Positions 36,317-45,800 are shown, counted from the first letter of the stretch. The stretch is 64,000 nt of DNA from Aureibacillus halotolerans (GCF_004363045.1 NZ_SNYJ01000003.1:124001-188000); one strand, 5' to 3'. The notes: generated by a model not told the origin, from the sequence alone. A program made the numbers and translations.

Positions 36317-36937
36317 CTACGCTTCTATTTCTACTTCTTTATGTGTTACGGGAAACTGCAGCAATTTTTCGGTATACTTCATCAGCATGTCTGCTTCAAT
36401 ATTGACGCTGTCTCCTCGTTTTTTTCGTCCAAGGACCGTGTACTCCGACGTATGAGGAATGAGTGAGAGCAGAATAGTCGTGTCGTCTGCCCCAAATAAG
36501 GTGAGACTAGTGCCGTCAATCGCGACCGATCCTTTTAAGGCCATATACTTTGCCAAATCATCAGGCAAAGCAATCTTGACGTAGGTGGCATTTGATTCTG
36601 GAGTCACATCAACAATTGTACCGACACCATCAACGTGTCCACTAACAAAATGACCTCCAAAACGCCCTTTGGCACTCATGGCCCTTTCTAAATTAACATG
36701 AGCTCCTGAAACTAGAGCTCCTATCGTTGTCGCTTTTAGGGTCTCAGGCATAACATCAACAGTAAATGACGTGTCCATTATCTCAATGACAGTTAAACAA
36801 ACACCGTTAACTGAAATGCTGTCTCCTAACTCCGTTTCTGTGAGCACCGTATTCGCAGCGATTGTGAGTGAGCAGCTGTGCGTCTCTTTTGTAAGGTGAA
36901 GCACGTGACCAATTTCTTCAATGATGCCTGTAAACAA
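36317..36937 (-). CDS. ribE: Riboflavin synthase RibE
   Basis: Dismutates two lumazine molecules into riboflavin. The 206-residue protein has two lumazine-binding repeats: [12 protein letters not shown] with SVNGVCLTV in the first half, and [18 protein letters not shown] with [10 protein letters not shown] in the second. The gene lies between ribD and ribBA as in Bacillus. Confidence 0.95.
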   Translation of the reverse strand: MFTGIIEEIGHVLHLTKETHSCSLTIAANTVLTETELGDSISVNGVCLTVIEIMDTSFTVDVMPETLKATTIGALVSGAHVNLERAMSAKGRFGGHFVSGHVDGVGTIVDVTPESNATYVKIALPDDLAKYMALKGSVAIDGTSLTLFGADDTTILLSLIPHTSEYTVLGRKKRGDSVNIEADMLMKYTEKLLQFPVTHKEVEIEA

Positions 36938-36968
36938 TGGAACTCCTCCTTTTAGGTTAGACCATATT

Positions 36969-38042
36969 TTAGAATGACTCCAACACGATTTTTAAGTCCT
37001 CGCCAATTTGCTCTGTCTGCTTAAAGTGAAGCCTCGTTGTGTTTGCTAACGAATCTATGCCTTTACCACCAAAGCTAGACAAGGCGTTGTCTCCGCCGAG
37101 CAGCATTGGAGCTAGATAGGCGACCACACGTTGATAATTACCTGACGTTAAGAAACTTCCGAGGACGCGTGCTCCCCCTTCCACATAAAGCGAAGTGATG
37201 CCATATTCATATAGCAAAGGCAACCATACATCAAGCTGATGTGGATCGGTCTTGATCACCCGAATTCCTAACGCTTCCAATGTGTTGACCTTCTCATCTG
37301 AGACATCTCTGTTTGTCAGCACCCACGTTGGCGCCATTTGATCTGTGACGATCGTCGCATTTATTGGCAGCTTTAAGTGACTGTCCAAAACAATTCGAGT
37401 TGGTGTTTTTGTCCCAACCCCTCTCGTTGTCAGCGCTGGTTGATCGGCTAACACCGTTTGAATGCCAACGAGGATGCCATCGTGGAGAGAGCGTTCCTTC
37501 CAGCCGTCACGACGTGCTCGTTCCCCAGTAATCCACTGGCTCTCCCCCATTGCCGTGGCAATCTTGCCATCGAGGCTTGCTGCAAACTTAAGCGTAGTAT
37601 AAGGTTTTTTTGCAGAGATATGATGCATAAACATTCGATTTAATTGGGTGGCCTCTTTCTCGAGCACCCCTGTTTCCACACTTACTCCAGCCCTCTTAAG
37701 CCATGTCACACCTTTCCCAGCTACAAGCGGATTTGAATCCATGCTAGCAATCACAACACGCGCTACACCAGCCTTAATAATCGCTTCACAGCACGGTGGC
37801 GTCCGCCCAGTATGGCTGCAAGGCTCAAGCGTCACGTATATGGTTGCGCCGTTCGCATCCTCGCCAGCCATTTGAAGCGCATTGACTTCAGCATGTGCAC
37901 GACCGGCTCGTAAATGAGCACCCGTTCCTACGATTGAATTGTCTTTAACGACAACACAGCCGACTAGAGGGTTCGGTGACGTCTGCCCTGTCGCCATAGC
38001 AGCCATTTGCAACGCAATCGTCATAAAGTGTTCATCGTTCAT
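36969..38042 (-). CDS. ribD: Riboflavin deaminase/reductase RibD
   Basis: Bifunctional enzyme of 357 residues. The N-terminal deaminase (1-145) has zinc motifs HAEVNAL and PCSHTGRTPPC. The C-terminal reductase (150-357) has SLDGKIA and the EGGARVLGSFL motif. It carries out the second and third steps after GTP cyclohydrolase II. The ATG at 38042 has GAGGTGA upstream. It is the first gene of the FMN-riboswitch-controlled operon. Confidence 0.95.
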   Translation of the reverse strand: MNDEHFMTIALQMAAMATGQTSPNPLVGCVVVKDNSIVGTGAHLRAGRAHAEVNALQMAGEDANGATIYVTLEPCSHTGRTPPCCEAIIKAGVARVVIASMDSNPLVAGKGVTWLKRAGVSVETGVLEKEATQLNRMFMHHISAKKPYTTLKFAASLDGKIATAMGESQWITGERARRDGWKERSLHDGILVGIQTVLADQPALTTRGVGTKTPTRIVLDSHLKLPINATIVTDQMAPTWVLTNRDVSDEKVNTLEALGIRVIKTDPHQLDVWLPLLYEYGITSLYVEGGARVLGSFLTSGNYQRVVAYLAPMLLGGDNALSSFGGKGIDSLANTTRLHFKQTEQIGEDLKIVLESF

Positions 38043-38063
38043 TGATTTCACCTCAATTCAAAT

Positions 38064-38103
38064 AAAAAAAACGCCTACAAACCTAATCGGTTCGGGGCGT
38101 TGG
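38064..38103 (-). terminator. Riboswitch-controlled terminator in the rib leader
   Basis: AACGCC pairs with GGCGTT, with an inner AACC/GGTT stem, followed by eight T on the minus strand, 20-30 bases before ribD. It is the expression platform of the FMN riboswitch: FMN binding should let this stem form and stop transcription. Confidence 0.88.
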
Positions 38104-38207
38104 ATTTCGCATCGAAAATAAAGCATACACATCCTGTGCGTGCTGTACGAAGCAATAAAAGCGTAGCATAAAGAAGCCTTTCTCAGGCGCTAAACGCTTT
38201 TGCATAA

Positions 38208-38356
38208 CCTTCTCCCATCCAGACTTTCACTGTCGGTCCCAGAATTTCACCAGGTCCACCGCAACACACTTACGTGCGTTACGGGTCACGGACTGAGGAT
38301 ACAACTAAATGTCAGATCCATCACCGCCGGTAGGGAATTTCACCCTGCCCCGAAGG
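38208..38356 (-). promoter_or_regulatory. FMN riboswitch (RFN element)
   Basis: The conserved RFN blocks are present on the minus strand: CCTTCGGGGCAGGGTGAAAT, CCCTACCGGCGGTGAT, AGTCCGTGACCC, GGTGGACCTGGTGAAATTC and ACAGTGAAAGTCTGGATGGG, with GAGAAGG closing the P1 stem against CCTTC. It lies upstream of ribD with a terminator between. It senses FMN and represses the rib operon. Confidence 0.96.
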
Positions 38357-38383
38357 TTTATTCAATTGTTTGGTTTGTCCGAA

Positions 38384-38476
38384 TTACTTCGGCATTAGGA
38401 ACAAAATATAGATAGCTCCCCACAACATTGAGCCAAGGAGAAGCACTAAAAACAAAGTAATGTTTTTCTTACGCAT
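38384..38476 (-). CDS. Candidate small membrane protein coupled to ppiB
   Basis: A 30-codon frame beginning [16 protein letters not shown]: a positive head, one hydrophobic helix and a short MPK tail. Its ATG overlaps the ppiB stop (ATGCGTAA), which suggests coupling, and GGAG lies just 2 bases upstream, which is tight. It ends about 28 bases before the riboswitch. The composition looks like a true single-pass small protein; no homologue is recognised. Confidence 0.45.
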   Translation of the reverse strand: MRKKNITLFLVLLLGSMLWGAIYILFLMPK

Positions 38477-38909
38477 CTCCATCAACAGTCACTGTCGCCA
38501 TTTTATCGCCGTTTTCCATTGCCAATGCTGCATCAAGACCTTCTGTCACTTGACCAAAAATGGTATGAACCCCATCCAAATGTGGCTGAGCCTCATGCAC
38601 GATAAAAAACTGACAGCTTCCAGTGTCTTTGCCCGCGTGAGCCATTGAAAGTGCGCCGGGAACATGCTTATGAACATTATTTTCAGCTTCACATGCGATC
38701 GTGTAGCCCGCATCTCCTGTGCCTGTACCAAGTGGGCATCCCCCTTGTGATACAAAACCTGGAATAACACGGTGGAACGTCAATCCATCGTAAAAACCTT
38801 TTTTAATCAATGATTCAAAGTTTTCGACTGTTTTCGGTGCCTCTTCTGGATAAAGCTCAATCGTAAGTTTTTTACCGTTCTCTAGTGTCATCGTTACTGT
38901 TTTTGCCAT
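38469..38909 (-). CDS. ppiB: Peptidyl-prolyl cis-trans isomerase PpiB (cyclophilin)
   Basis: A 146-residue cytosolic cyclophilin that speeds proline isomerisation in folding. Core motifs are [30 protein letters not shown] and [12 protein letters not shown]. The ATG at 38909 has AGGAGA 7 bases upstream. It lies 14 bases after lysA. Confidence 0.94.
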   Translation of the reverse strand: MAKTVTMTLENGKKLTIELYPEEAPKTVENFESLIKKGFYDGLTFHRVIPGFVSQGGCPLGTGTGDAGYTIACEAENNVHKHVPGALSMAHAGKDTGSCQFFIVHEAQPHLDGVHTIFGQVTEGLDAALAMENGDKMATVTVDGDA

Positions 38910-38923
38910 AAGTATCTCTCCTA

Positions 38924-40249
38924 TCAAATCGTTGTTTCTGTTTTTTTGTAATTGCGCAGTGTGAGGTCAAATTGTGTCAAGTCCTCATAGGTTTCTCTTC
39001 GTATGGCAGTAAACGCTTCTCCATTTTCGATAAATACAACAGCTGGACGTGGGTTGCGGTTGTAATGGTTTGCCATTGAATAACCATAGGCTCCTGTGCT
39101 CGGAACGGCAAGAATATCGCCAGCACTTGATTGCGGCAATGCCACGTCCCATATGAGCATATCGCCTGTTTCACAGCACTTCCCCGCGATTGACACCGTT
39201 TCATCCGCTCCGGCATTTGGTCTCTCTGCAAGAGCTGCATCGTATTTTGCCTGGTAAAGAGCAGGGCGTAAATTATCACTCATGCCCCCATCCACTGACA
39301 CATACGTTCGAATGCCTGGAATATCCTTTCGACTGCCAAGCGTGTAAAGTGTTGTCGCCGCTTCACCAACGAGCGAGCGTCCTGGTTCAATCCAAACTTC
39401 AGGCATTGCAAGCCCACGTTCTAAGACGGCGCTTGAAATATAATCAAGTACCTCACCCAACACGAGACCGATAGGCATTGGTGTATCTTCATCGGTATAG
39501 CGAATGCCGAAGCCTCCGCCGATATTCAAAACCTCTGCTTCTTGATTGTACTTTACCTTCCACTCAGAAAGCAAAGCAATCAGCTTTTCAGCAGCGTGAG
39601 TAAACCCAGTGGCTTCAAAAATCTGTGATCCGATATGGCAATGCAACCCTTTAAAACACAGTCTAGAGGATGCGTTTACAGCTTCAAATGCTGCATTGGC
39701 CTGCCCGCTCTGCAAATCGAAGCCAAACTTGGAATCCTCTTGCCCCGTCAAAATATAATCGTGTGTGTGTGCTTCGATCCCTGGGGTAACACGTAGCAAC
39801 ACGTTCATCGTTGCATTTGCCTCATTGCAAAGCGATTGTAGCCACTGGATTTCAAGATGGTTATCAAGAACCACACAACCAATGTTGGCTTCAATCGCCA
39901 TTTTCAACTCAGCTTCACTTTTATTATTGCCATGGAAGTGAATTCTTTCAGTCGGAAACCCTGCCAGCAATGCCGTATGCAGCTCACCACCTGAAACGAC
40001 ATCCAAGCTTAACCCTTCTTCTTCTGCAAGCTGCACCATTGCTTTGCAGGAAAAGGCTTTGCTTGCGTAAGCAATTTGGTACGATAGGTTTCTTTTTTGA
40101 AATGCATGATGCATTTCTTGAGCCTCATTGCGAATTTTAGCGACATCGTATACAATCACTGGCGTTTGAAATGTATCTGCCAAATCTAAAGCGTCTAAGC
40201 CACCGATTGTCAAATGACCTTCTTTGTTCGTCTCATAAATGCGTGCCAT
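38924..40249 (-). CDS. lysA: Diaminopimelate decarboxylase LysA
   Basis: Last step of lysine synthesis; PLP-dependent decarboxylation of meso-diaminopimelate. The protein has 441 residues. The PLP lysine is in [15 protein letters not shown] and GGGFGIRY bind the cofactor phosphate, and [10 protein letters not shown] and CETGDML hold the substrate (Cys from the other subunit). It lies upstream of ppiB and downstream of spoVAF, as in B. subtilis. Confidence 0.95.
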   Translation of the reverse strand: MARIYETNKEGHLTIGGLDALDLADTFQTPVIVYDVAKIRNEAQEMHHAFQKRNLSYQIAYASKAFSCKAMVQLAEEEGLSLDVVSGGELHTALLAGFPTERIHFHGNNKSEAELKMAIEANIGCVVLDNHLEIQWLQSLCNEANATMNVLLRVTPGIEAHTHDYILTGQEDSKFGFDLQSGQANAAFEAVNASSRLCFKGLHCHIGSQIFEATGFTHAAEKLIALLSEWKVKYNQEAEVLNIGGGFGIRYTDEDTPMPIGLVLGEVLDYISSAVLERGLAMPEVWIEPGRSLVGEAATTLYTLGSRKDIPGIRTYVSVDGGMSDNLRPALYQAKYDAALAERPNAGADETVSIAGKCCETGDMLIWDVALPQSSAGDILAVPSTGAYGYSMANHYNRNPRPAVVFIENGEAFTAIRRETYEDLTQFDLTLRNYKKTETTI

Positions 40250-40327
40250 TGTGTTCCCCTCTTAACTTCCAACATAGTTCAAAACTTGATAAAACTTTAC
40301 CACAGCTAGTGTAGAGGTGCAACGCTG

Positions 40328-41812
40328 TTATTTTCCTGGTTGTGATTTTCGGTTTCTTGGCTTGACGATGCTTGGCCTTGTATTGGCCAATGGAACAGAC
40401 ACACGCATAAGAACATGCCAAAACGCTTTCGCATTAAACGGGAGCAATGGCCAAAGGTAGGGCGTTTGCAACGATGTGATGGAAACAAGAAACAGAACAA
40501 AAACGGTGACTGCAATAACAAATCCAGGTACTTGAAAGAAAAATACGGAGATGATAAAGAGAAGCCTGGCCACTTTATTCGCGATGCTAAGCTCATAGCT
40601 AGGTGTGGCGAATGATCCAATCGCTGCAACAGCAACATACAAAATAACTTCATTTGTGAATAAACCTACTTCAATGGCGATTTGTCCAATTAAGACCGCT
40701 GCAATTAACCCCATCGCGGTTGATAGAGACGTCGGTGTGTGAATGGCAGCCATTCTCATCAAGTCAATCCCAAAATCAGCAAGCAACAGCTGGGCAACAA
40801 TGGGGATATTTGTTTCTTTGTCTGGCCCGATAAACCCAAGTTGTTCAGCGAGTAGAGAAGGCTCTACTACAAATAAAAACCAGAGCGGGGTTAAAAACAA
40901 TGCGGCAATCATACCTAAAAAGCGAACCCAGCGATAAAAGGCACCCATCAAAGGAGCTTGACGAAATTCCTCCGCGTGCTGCACATGGTGAAAAAACGTT
41001 GTTGGCGTAATGATAACACTAGGAGATGTGTCGACAAAAATGAGCACATGACCTTCTAACAAATGCGATGAAGCCACGTCTGGTCTCTCCGTATATCTGA
41101 CAAGAGGAAAAGGGTTGTACCCTTGCTTGACAACAAATTCCTCAACAGTTTTATCACTCATCGGCAATCCATCAATATCAATTTTATCAAGCTGCTTGCC
41201 AATGAGATCGACGAGCTCTTCATCGGCGACATCTTGTAAATAGACGATACAAATATCGGTTTTTGAGCGTTCACCGACATGAACCATTTTAAATCGAAGA
41301 CGTTCATCACGAATTCTACGACGGGTTAGTGCCGTATTTTCGATAATGTTTTCTGTATACCCATCCCTTGAGCCACGAACGACCTTTTCCGTATCAGGCT
41401 CTTTAGGTGATCTTCCTGGATATTTTCGGACATCAACAATAAAACCTCGATTCTCTCCGTCAATAGCGATAAAGATCAAACCTGACAGGACTTGGTCACA
41501 CGCTTCATCGTACGTTTTGCACGTCGCCACCTGCTGATGAAGTAAGCGGTTATGGACCACTTCTGCAACATCACTGTCGCTTTTTTCGACTTCGTTTAGA
41601 TGGACAAGTTCTTCGATGATTTCGGCAATCAATCGTGATTCACAAAGACCAGTCACATAATAGATGTGCACTTGCTTATCCAAAACAAGCAGCCGTCTGA
41701 CGCCAACGTCAAATGACACATCCATCCCTAAATGATGCTTAAAATAGCTTTCGACTTCTTTAATGTTTGTGCTGATGGGCGTTTTTGTCTTCGTCTTCGT
41801 TTCTTTCGCCAT
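40328..41812 (-). CDS. spoVAF: Stage V sporulation protein SpoVAF
   Basis: A 494-residue GerA-family membrane protein. The N-terminal soluble domain (about 1-290) includes FVDTSPSVIITPTTFFHHVQ, and the C-terminal part has about five membrane helices (around 305-460). It is related to germinant receptor A subunits and helps dipicolinate channel function during germination. Its start overlaps the end of spoVAEa by 53 bases. Confidence 0.93.
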   Translation of the reverse strand: MAKETKTKTKTPISTNIKEVESYFKHHLGMDVSFDVGVRRLLVLDKQVHIYYVTGLCESRLIAEIIEELVHLNEVEKSDSDVAEVVHNRLLHQQVATCKTYDEACDQVLSGLIFIAIDGENRGFIVDVRKYPGRSPKEPDTEKVVRGSRDGYTENIIENTALTRRRIRDERLRFKMVHVGERSKTDICIVYLQDVADEELVDLIGKQLDKIDIDGLPMSDKTVEEFVVKQGYNPFPLVRYTERPDVASSHLLEGHVLIFVDTSPSVIITPTTFFHHVQHAEEFRQAPLMGAFYRWVRFLGMIAALFLTPLWFLFVVEPSLLAEQLGFIGPDKETNIPIVAQLLLADFGIDLMRMAAIHTPTSLSTAMGLIAAVLIGQIAIEVGLFTNEVILYVAVAAIGSFATPSYELSIANKVARLLFIISVFFFQVPGFVIAVTVFVLFLVSITSLQTPYLWPLLPFNAKAFWHVLMRVSVPLANTRPSIVKPRNRKSQPGK

Positions 41813-42380
41813 AAAGAAAGCCGCTCCTCTCGAGTATCGTACTGATCGCTAGGCACGTAATCGGTGCACCTTTTTTCACATCGTCACGTCCGTCCATTTT
41901 GCCGATATCGCCAATGCCGACAATGAGGTTCGTCGGAAGCTTCTGCAAACAATCTACGGTATCGCCATGAATACGCCCAATCTCAATATCCTGGACACCA
42001 CTTTTATCTATAGAGTGCTGAGTCAATTCCCCATAGCGATCAATAGACACATTGACGAGCGTCCACTCACCGCCACCTTTCCGCGTTTTGGAGGCTACCG
42101 CTACGACGCCTAAAAGCTTCACAGAAGGATCAGCCGCAATTTCAAGCATTGCCATCTCGCCCGGACCCGTACCGGTTGATCCACAATCATCAAACATCAA
42201 GAACAGCAAATCGCTATTCGATTTCTGAATATCATCCAACAGTTGCTTCCCTGTTCTAAGAGATGGATTGCCTCTGGATTGGAGAAGACATTCAGCATTA
42301 AATGTCTTGGCTGCAAAGACGAGGTTCCGCTCTGCATATTCATCACCATCTGTAACAAAAATGACATTTTTCGTCGTCAA
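41760..42380 (-). CDS. spoVAEa: Stage V sporulation protein SpoVAEa
   Basis: A soluble 206-residue SpoVAE (SpoVAEa) protein with VTDGDEYAERNLVFAAK, DDCGSTGTGPGEMAML and a C-terminal His/Glu/Lys-rich tail. It is found in the spore dipicolinate transport operon. Here it directly follows spoVAB (31 bases), whereas in B. subtilis spoVAC, spoVAD and spoVAEb lie between them. Confidence 0.92.
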   Translation of the reverse strand: MTTKNVIFVTDGDEYAERNLVFAAKTFNAECLLQSRGNPSLRTGKQLLDDIQKSNSDLLFLMFDDCGSTGTGPGEMAMLEIAADPSVKLLGVVAVASKTRKGGGEWTLVNVSIDRYGELTQHSIDKSGVQDIEIGRIHGDTVDCLQKLPTNLIVGIGDIGKMDGRDDVKKGAPITCLAISTILERSGFLYGERNEDEDKNAHQHKH

Positions 42381-42411
42381 CCAACTTCTCCTCCTTTACA
42401 TCAACTAGGGC

Positions 42412-42828
42412 TCACTTCACGAAAATGATCCAATGAAATAGTGAGCCTAATACTTTTCCAAAGACAATGGCCATCAGCAACCCAATCATTTGTGCTTCAA
42501 TACCAATTCGCTTTGCGAGGATTGGAAATACATTCAGTACCTCGGTTAACGCAGCTGCAAGCATGCCGATAAACATGCCACAAAATAATCCTACCGGGAT
42601 CGTTACCCAAATGCCCATGTACAGCGGGATCGATCGAAGACCAATCCATGTGCTACACAAAGCGCCGGAAACAATCGCCCATTCATATTGATGCATTCGG
42701 TGACCCGTTTTGGTAAGTTGCATTAAACGTGGAATGATACCTAAAACGCTTAAAAAGGCGACAAACCCTGAACCTACAGCTAGCCCTCCAGCCAGTCCTA
42801 AAAAAATTACCAAGAGGTTAGTGAGCAT
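42412..42828 (-). CDS. spoVAB: Stage V sporulation protein SpoVAB
   Basis: A 138-residue membrane protein with about four helices and the family stretches FLGLAGGLAVGSGFVAFL, IIPRLMQLTKT and LTEVLNVFPILAKRIG. It is part of the SpoVA system that moves dipicolinic acid into the forespore. The ATG at 42828 overlaps the spoVAA stop by 11 bases (ATG-N5-TAA), so it is coupled. The longer frame up to 42930 overlaps spoVAA and is not needed. Confidence 0.92.
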   Translation of the reverse strand: MLTNLLVIFLGLAGGLAVGSGFVAFLSVLGIIPRLMQLTKTGHRMHQYEWAIVSGALCSTWIGLRSIPLYMGIWVTIPVGLFCGMFIGMLAAALTEVLNVFPILAKRIGIEAQMIGLLMAIVFGKVLGSLFHWIIFVK

Positions 42829-43438
42829 CTTTTTGTTTATCGATTTCTTTATTTTCATGAATCGCAACATACTGATCAAGATCTTGCTGATATTTGAACA
42901 TCTCGACCTCGAGAGGACTCGGCTCCTCATTGATCCGCTTTTTGAATATGTGGTTAAAGAATAAGATCATGCCAAGGCCTAGTCCAATGGAGTATGGAAT
43001 TTGAAGCAATAGTGGTTCTTCATTTTCGACTCCAGTTAGCAAATAAAATAACTTCTGATGCACAGCCCCCATGCTGACATCCTCATGGAAATTCATTATG
43101 GCCAGTCCAGCGCCAATGAACAATAACAACCACACACCTACAAATAGAAGCGGCGTAAGCCTTTTCTTCTTGTAGTTAACGGTGACAATCGTCTGAGTTG
43201 CCCCTAAGGATTGTACAGGAAGGCCAGGGAATCGCTCACGTATACACCGGATTGCTTTGACGACATCGATTACAACAAGATTACGATCCGCTGTTGTCAC
43301 TTGGTGGATAACGAGTGATTCAAGGTCGCTTGCATATGGTTCTTCTGTGATGATTTGTGCGACATCACGGAGGGACACGACGGCATTCGGCTCTACAACG
43401 ATATGAGGTCTCATCCGTATGATACTATCTTGGATCAT
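42818..43438 (-). CDS. spoVAA: Stage V sporulation protein SpoVAA
   Basis: A 206-residue protein, the same length as in B. subtilis. A soluble N-terminal domain (1-95) is followed by two membrane helices (LLFVGVWLLLFIGAGLAIMN and LQIPYSIGLGLGMILFF) and the tail KKRINEEPSPLEVEMFKYQ. It is the first gene of the spoVA operon. The ATG at 43438 has AAGGAGG at good spacing; the upstream open frame is unsupported. Confidence 0.94.
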   Translation of the reverse strand: MIQDSIIRMRPHIVVEPNAVVSLRDVAQIITEEPYASDLESLVIHQVTTADRNLVVIDVVKAIRCIRERFPGLPVQSLGATQTIVTVNYKKKRLTPLLFVGVWLLLFIGAGLAIMNFHEDVSMGAVHQKLFYLLTGVENEEPLLLQIPYSIGLGLGMILFFNHIFKKRINEEPSPLEVEMFKYQQDLDQYVAIHENKEIDKQKDAH

Positions 43439-43464
43439 TGAGGCACCTCCTTCATACTCTGTTA

Positions 43465-43494
43465 TAGTATGGAACTTAGAAGGGTAGCTCATGC
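43465..43494 (-). promoter_or_regulatory. Sigma-G promoter of spoVA
   Basis: On the minus strand GCATG (43494-43490), 18 bases, then CATACTA (43471-43465) match the forespore sigma-G pattern GMATR-N18-CATnnTA exactly. It lies 27 bases upstream of spoVAA, which fits late forespore expression. Confidence 0.78.
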
Positions 43495-43761
43495 ATAAAA
43501 TCCCAACGTTTTTGAAACGAACAAAATTCTTGCCTAAGCTAATTTGCACAATGTTTCGTTCAAGCTGGCAACAGATCCTTTTGAGAAGGACGCAGAACTG
43601 TACTACCTGTGCAAAAGTGAGCATTTGAGGAGAGCCCTGCAAAACGCATCCAATTTCTGTGAACGGATTAGGGCATAACTTATGTATTCTTATAAAATTC
43701 CGAACAATTCAACTGAATCTGTTTTGAGTTTTATTTTTGCTAGTAAGGTATTAACCGCTTC

Positions 43762-43931
43762 GTCAAAATACTACGCTTGCACCCTAAAGGGTATAAGGTC
43801 AACATCGATTCGCGAGTACCTCATCGTGTTTACTTTACCGCCGGGCACGGCTTCAGCTTCCTCGGAAAGCAAAAGCTTTCCGAGGGGATCTTCAGCTCGC
43901 GCTGTTCCCGCAGGAGTCTACGTATTTTGAC
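43762..43931 (-). repeat. Dispersed intergenic repeat, module A (reverse) with F inserted
   Basis: The ends are GTCAAAATAC and GTATTTTGAC, the terminal inverted repeat of module A. Inside, CACCCTAAAGGGTATAAGG, ATCGATTCGCGAGTACCTCA and GTTTACTTTACCGCC (module F) interrupt the A sequence before CGGGCACGGCTTCAGC. The central stem is CGGAAAGC/GCTTTCCG. The stretch 43495-43761 otherwise holds no recognisable gene. Confidence 0.75.
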
Positions 43932-43982
43932 TACGCTACTGTTTCAATTTTTTTGTGAGGCATGCCTTAGCTTGTAAAATGC

Positions 43983-44106
43983 GTTACAACTCAAAAGCAG
44001 CCACTAGCGAGACTTGTACCCTTTAGGGTGAAAGCGAGCGTATCGCAGCTTGTATATAAGCAACTCCAATAATGATTTTCATCTTTTACCCAACTATGTC
44101 TAAAAC
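43983..44106 (-). repeat. Dispersed intergenic repeat, modules B and C (reverse)
   Basis: AAAAGCAGCCACTAGCGAGA, a short F remnant (GTACCCTTTAGGGT), GCGAGCGTATCGCAGCTTGT and TTTTACCCAACTATGTCTA are the reverse of modules B and C. It ends at the sigF terminator. Confidence 0.7.
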
Positions 44107-44137
44107 AAAAAAAGCAAATGGCATTAACCCATTTGCT
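44105..44137 (-). terminator. Terminator overlapping the end of sigF
   Basis: AGCAAATGG pairs perfectly with CCATTTGCT (9 bp), followed by seven T on the minus strand. The last codons and stop of sigF lie in the stem and loop. Confidence 0.88.
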
Positions 44138-44873
44138 CTTTCATATGTTCAAGAATTTTTTTCTCTAAACGTGACACTTGGACTTGTGAAATGCCCAAAC
44201 GATGGGCCACCTCTGATTGCGTTTGATCTTTGTAATAGCGCAAATAAATGATCAGTCGTTCACGCTCGTTTAAAGCGCGAATCGTCTCCTCTAGCGCCAT
44301 TTGATCAAACCATTTATGCTGCGTATCATCGGCGATTTGGTCAAGCAGCGTAATAGGGTCCCCATCGTTTTCATAAACAGTCTCATGAATGGATGACGGG
44401 TTCCTACTCGCTTCTTGAGCCATCACGACATCTTCTGTTGAGATTTCCAGAGCTTCGGCGATTTCTGAAATCGTCGGTGAACGACTGAGGGATTTTGTCA
44501 ATTCGTCTCGTGCTCTACGAATTTTGTTGCCTGTTTCTTTTAAGGATCGGCTTACTTTTACAGTACCGTCATCGCGAATAAAACGCTGAATTTCGCCAAT
44601 AATCATTGGTACGGCATACGTGGAAAATTTCACGTCATAGCTCAGATCAAATTTATCGACCGATTTCAGTAATCCTATACAACCAATCTGAAACAAATCG
44701 TCTTGATCATAGCCACGATTTAGAAATCGTTGCACGACAGACCAGACAAGCCTGATGTTTTTCTGTACAATGTGGTCTCTTGCTTCCTGGTCTCCATCAT
44801 GGCTTAAACGAATTAAAGCTTTGACTTCTTCGTCTTTTAGAAACGCCGTTTGTTTTTTGACCTCCACATCCAT
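44124..44873 (-). CDS. sigF: Forespore sigma factor SigF
   Basis: A 249-residue sigma-70-family factor, the first forespore-specific sigma of sporulation. Region 2 holds HIVQKNIRLVWSVVQRFL, DDLFQIGCIGLLKSVDKFD and KFSTYAVPMIIGEIQRFIRD; region 3 follows; region 4 holds LNERERLIIYLRYYKDQTQS and LGISQVQVSRLEKKIL. It is held inactive by SpoIIAB and released by SpoIIAA. It is the last gene of the spoIIA operon. Confidence 0.96.
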   Translation of the reverse strand: MDVEVKKQTAFLKDEEVKALIRLSHDGDQEARDHIVQKNIRLVWSVVQRFLNRGYDQDDLFQIGCIGLLKSVDKFDLSYDVKFSTYAVPMIIGEIQRFIRDDGTVKVSRSLKETGNKIRRARDELTKSLSRSPTISEIAEALEISTEDVVMAQEASRNPSSIHETVYENDGDPITLLDQIADDTQHKWFDQMALEETIRALNERERLIIYLRYYKDQTQSEVAHRLGISQVQVSRLEKKILEHMKEQMG

Positions 44874-44885
44874 AGGTCCAACTCC

Positions 44886-45326
44886 TTAGTTGCAGAGTGC
44901 TTTTTTCGCTGCAAAATACTTTGTTAGACGAACAACAGTTCCTTGACCTGGTCCAGACTCTACACTGACTTCATCCATGAAGTTTTCCATGATGGTAAAT
45001 CCCATACCTGATCGTTCAAGCTCTGGCTTTGAGGAATACAATGGCTCCATCGCTTCAGGGATATCACTTATGCCATGACCTTCGTCACGAACGACAATGT
45101 CTAACTTCCCTTCCTCAAGCACTGCGGATAACTCAATAAACTTCTCTGCATCATGATCATAGCCATGAATAATTGAATTCGTTACTGCTTCCGATACAAC
45201 GGTTTTGATTTCTGTGAGTTCATCAAGGGTAGGATTCACATTGGTCAAAAAGGCAGCAACGGCGACACGTGCAAAAGACTCATTTTCACTAACAGCCGAA
45301 AACCGAATATGCATTTCATTTCTCAT
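44886..45326 (-). CDS. spoIIAB: Anti-sigma F factor and kinase SpoIIAB
   Basis: A 146-residue GHKL-fold protein that binds SigF and phosphorylates SpoIIAA. The N box [11 protein letters not shown], the G1 box VRDEGHGI and the G2 region [12 protein letters not shown] are present. It lies between spoIIAA and sigF with 3- and 12-base gaps. Confidence 0.95.
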   Translation of the reverse strand: MRNEMHIRFSAVSENESFARVAVAAFLTNVNPTLDELTEIKTVVSEAVTNSIIHGYDHDAEKFIELSAVLEEGKLDIVVRDEGHGISDIPEAMEPLYSSKPELERSGMGFTIMENFMDEVSVESGPGQGTVVRLTKYFAAKKALCN

Positions 45327-45329
45327 TGT

Positions 45330-45680
45330 TTAGGCCACCCCCAAGGCTTCTAGACAGACGTTTTCGTTTTCTGCCACCGCAATGATTTTAAACATCCCTG
45401 ACATTTCAAATAGACGTTGGACGGGCTTCGATATTGCGCAAACATACACTTGCCCTCCAAGTTTTTGAACCTGCTTGTACCTTCCAAGTATGACGCCCAA
45501 TCCTGAGCTATCCATAAAGGACAGTGCTTCTAAGTTTAAGATCAAATGCTTCGTCCCACTCTCTGCAAACTTAGCGACTAGGGTTTCCCGAAGCGTATCC
45601 GCCTCATGATGATCCAGCTCTCCAACGAGTCGTACACAAAGCACATCGTTTTTAACATTCATCTTCACTTCTAAGCTCAT
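45330..45680 (-). CDS. spoIIAA: Anti-anti-sigma factor SpoIIAA
   Basis: A 116-residue STAS-domain protein. The phosphorylated serine is in LSFMDSSGLGVILGRYK. When dephosphorylated by SpoIIE it binds SpoIIAB and frees SigF in the forespore. It is the first gene of spoIIA and has a sigma-H-type promoter 40 bases upstream. Confidence 0.95.
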   Translation of the reverse strand: MSLEVKMNVKNDVLCVRLVGELDHHEADTLRETLVAKFAESGTKHLILNLEALSFMDSSGLGVILGRYKQVQKLGGQVYVCAISKPVQRLFEMSGMFKIIAVAENENVCLEALGVA

Positions 45681-45720
45681 AGACGCATGACTGCTCCCTT
45701 CAGAATTGAGATATGAGCCT

Positions 45721-45749
45721 TTTTCGCCAGCGTCTTGAGAAAATCCTTT
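45721..45749 (-). promoter_or_regulatory. Sigma-H promoter of spoIIAA-spoIIAB-sigF
   Basis: AAAGGATTT (45749-45741), 12 bases, then GGCGAAAA (45728-45721) match RnAGGAwww-N12-RnnGAAww completely. TTGTCAGAA about 65 bases upstream resembles a Spo0A box. Both fit known Spo0A and sigma-H control of spoIIA. Confidence 0.8.
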
Positions 45750-45800
45750 ACAGGTGACAAAGGTTATAAAAATCAGAGTGATTTCTACTCATTCTGACAA

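Noticed and set aside
43682-43930. 82-codon plus-strand frame
   Set aside because: It is translated from reversed module A with an F insertion; similar peptides arise from the other module A copies, which reflects shared repeats and not a protein family.
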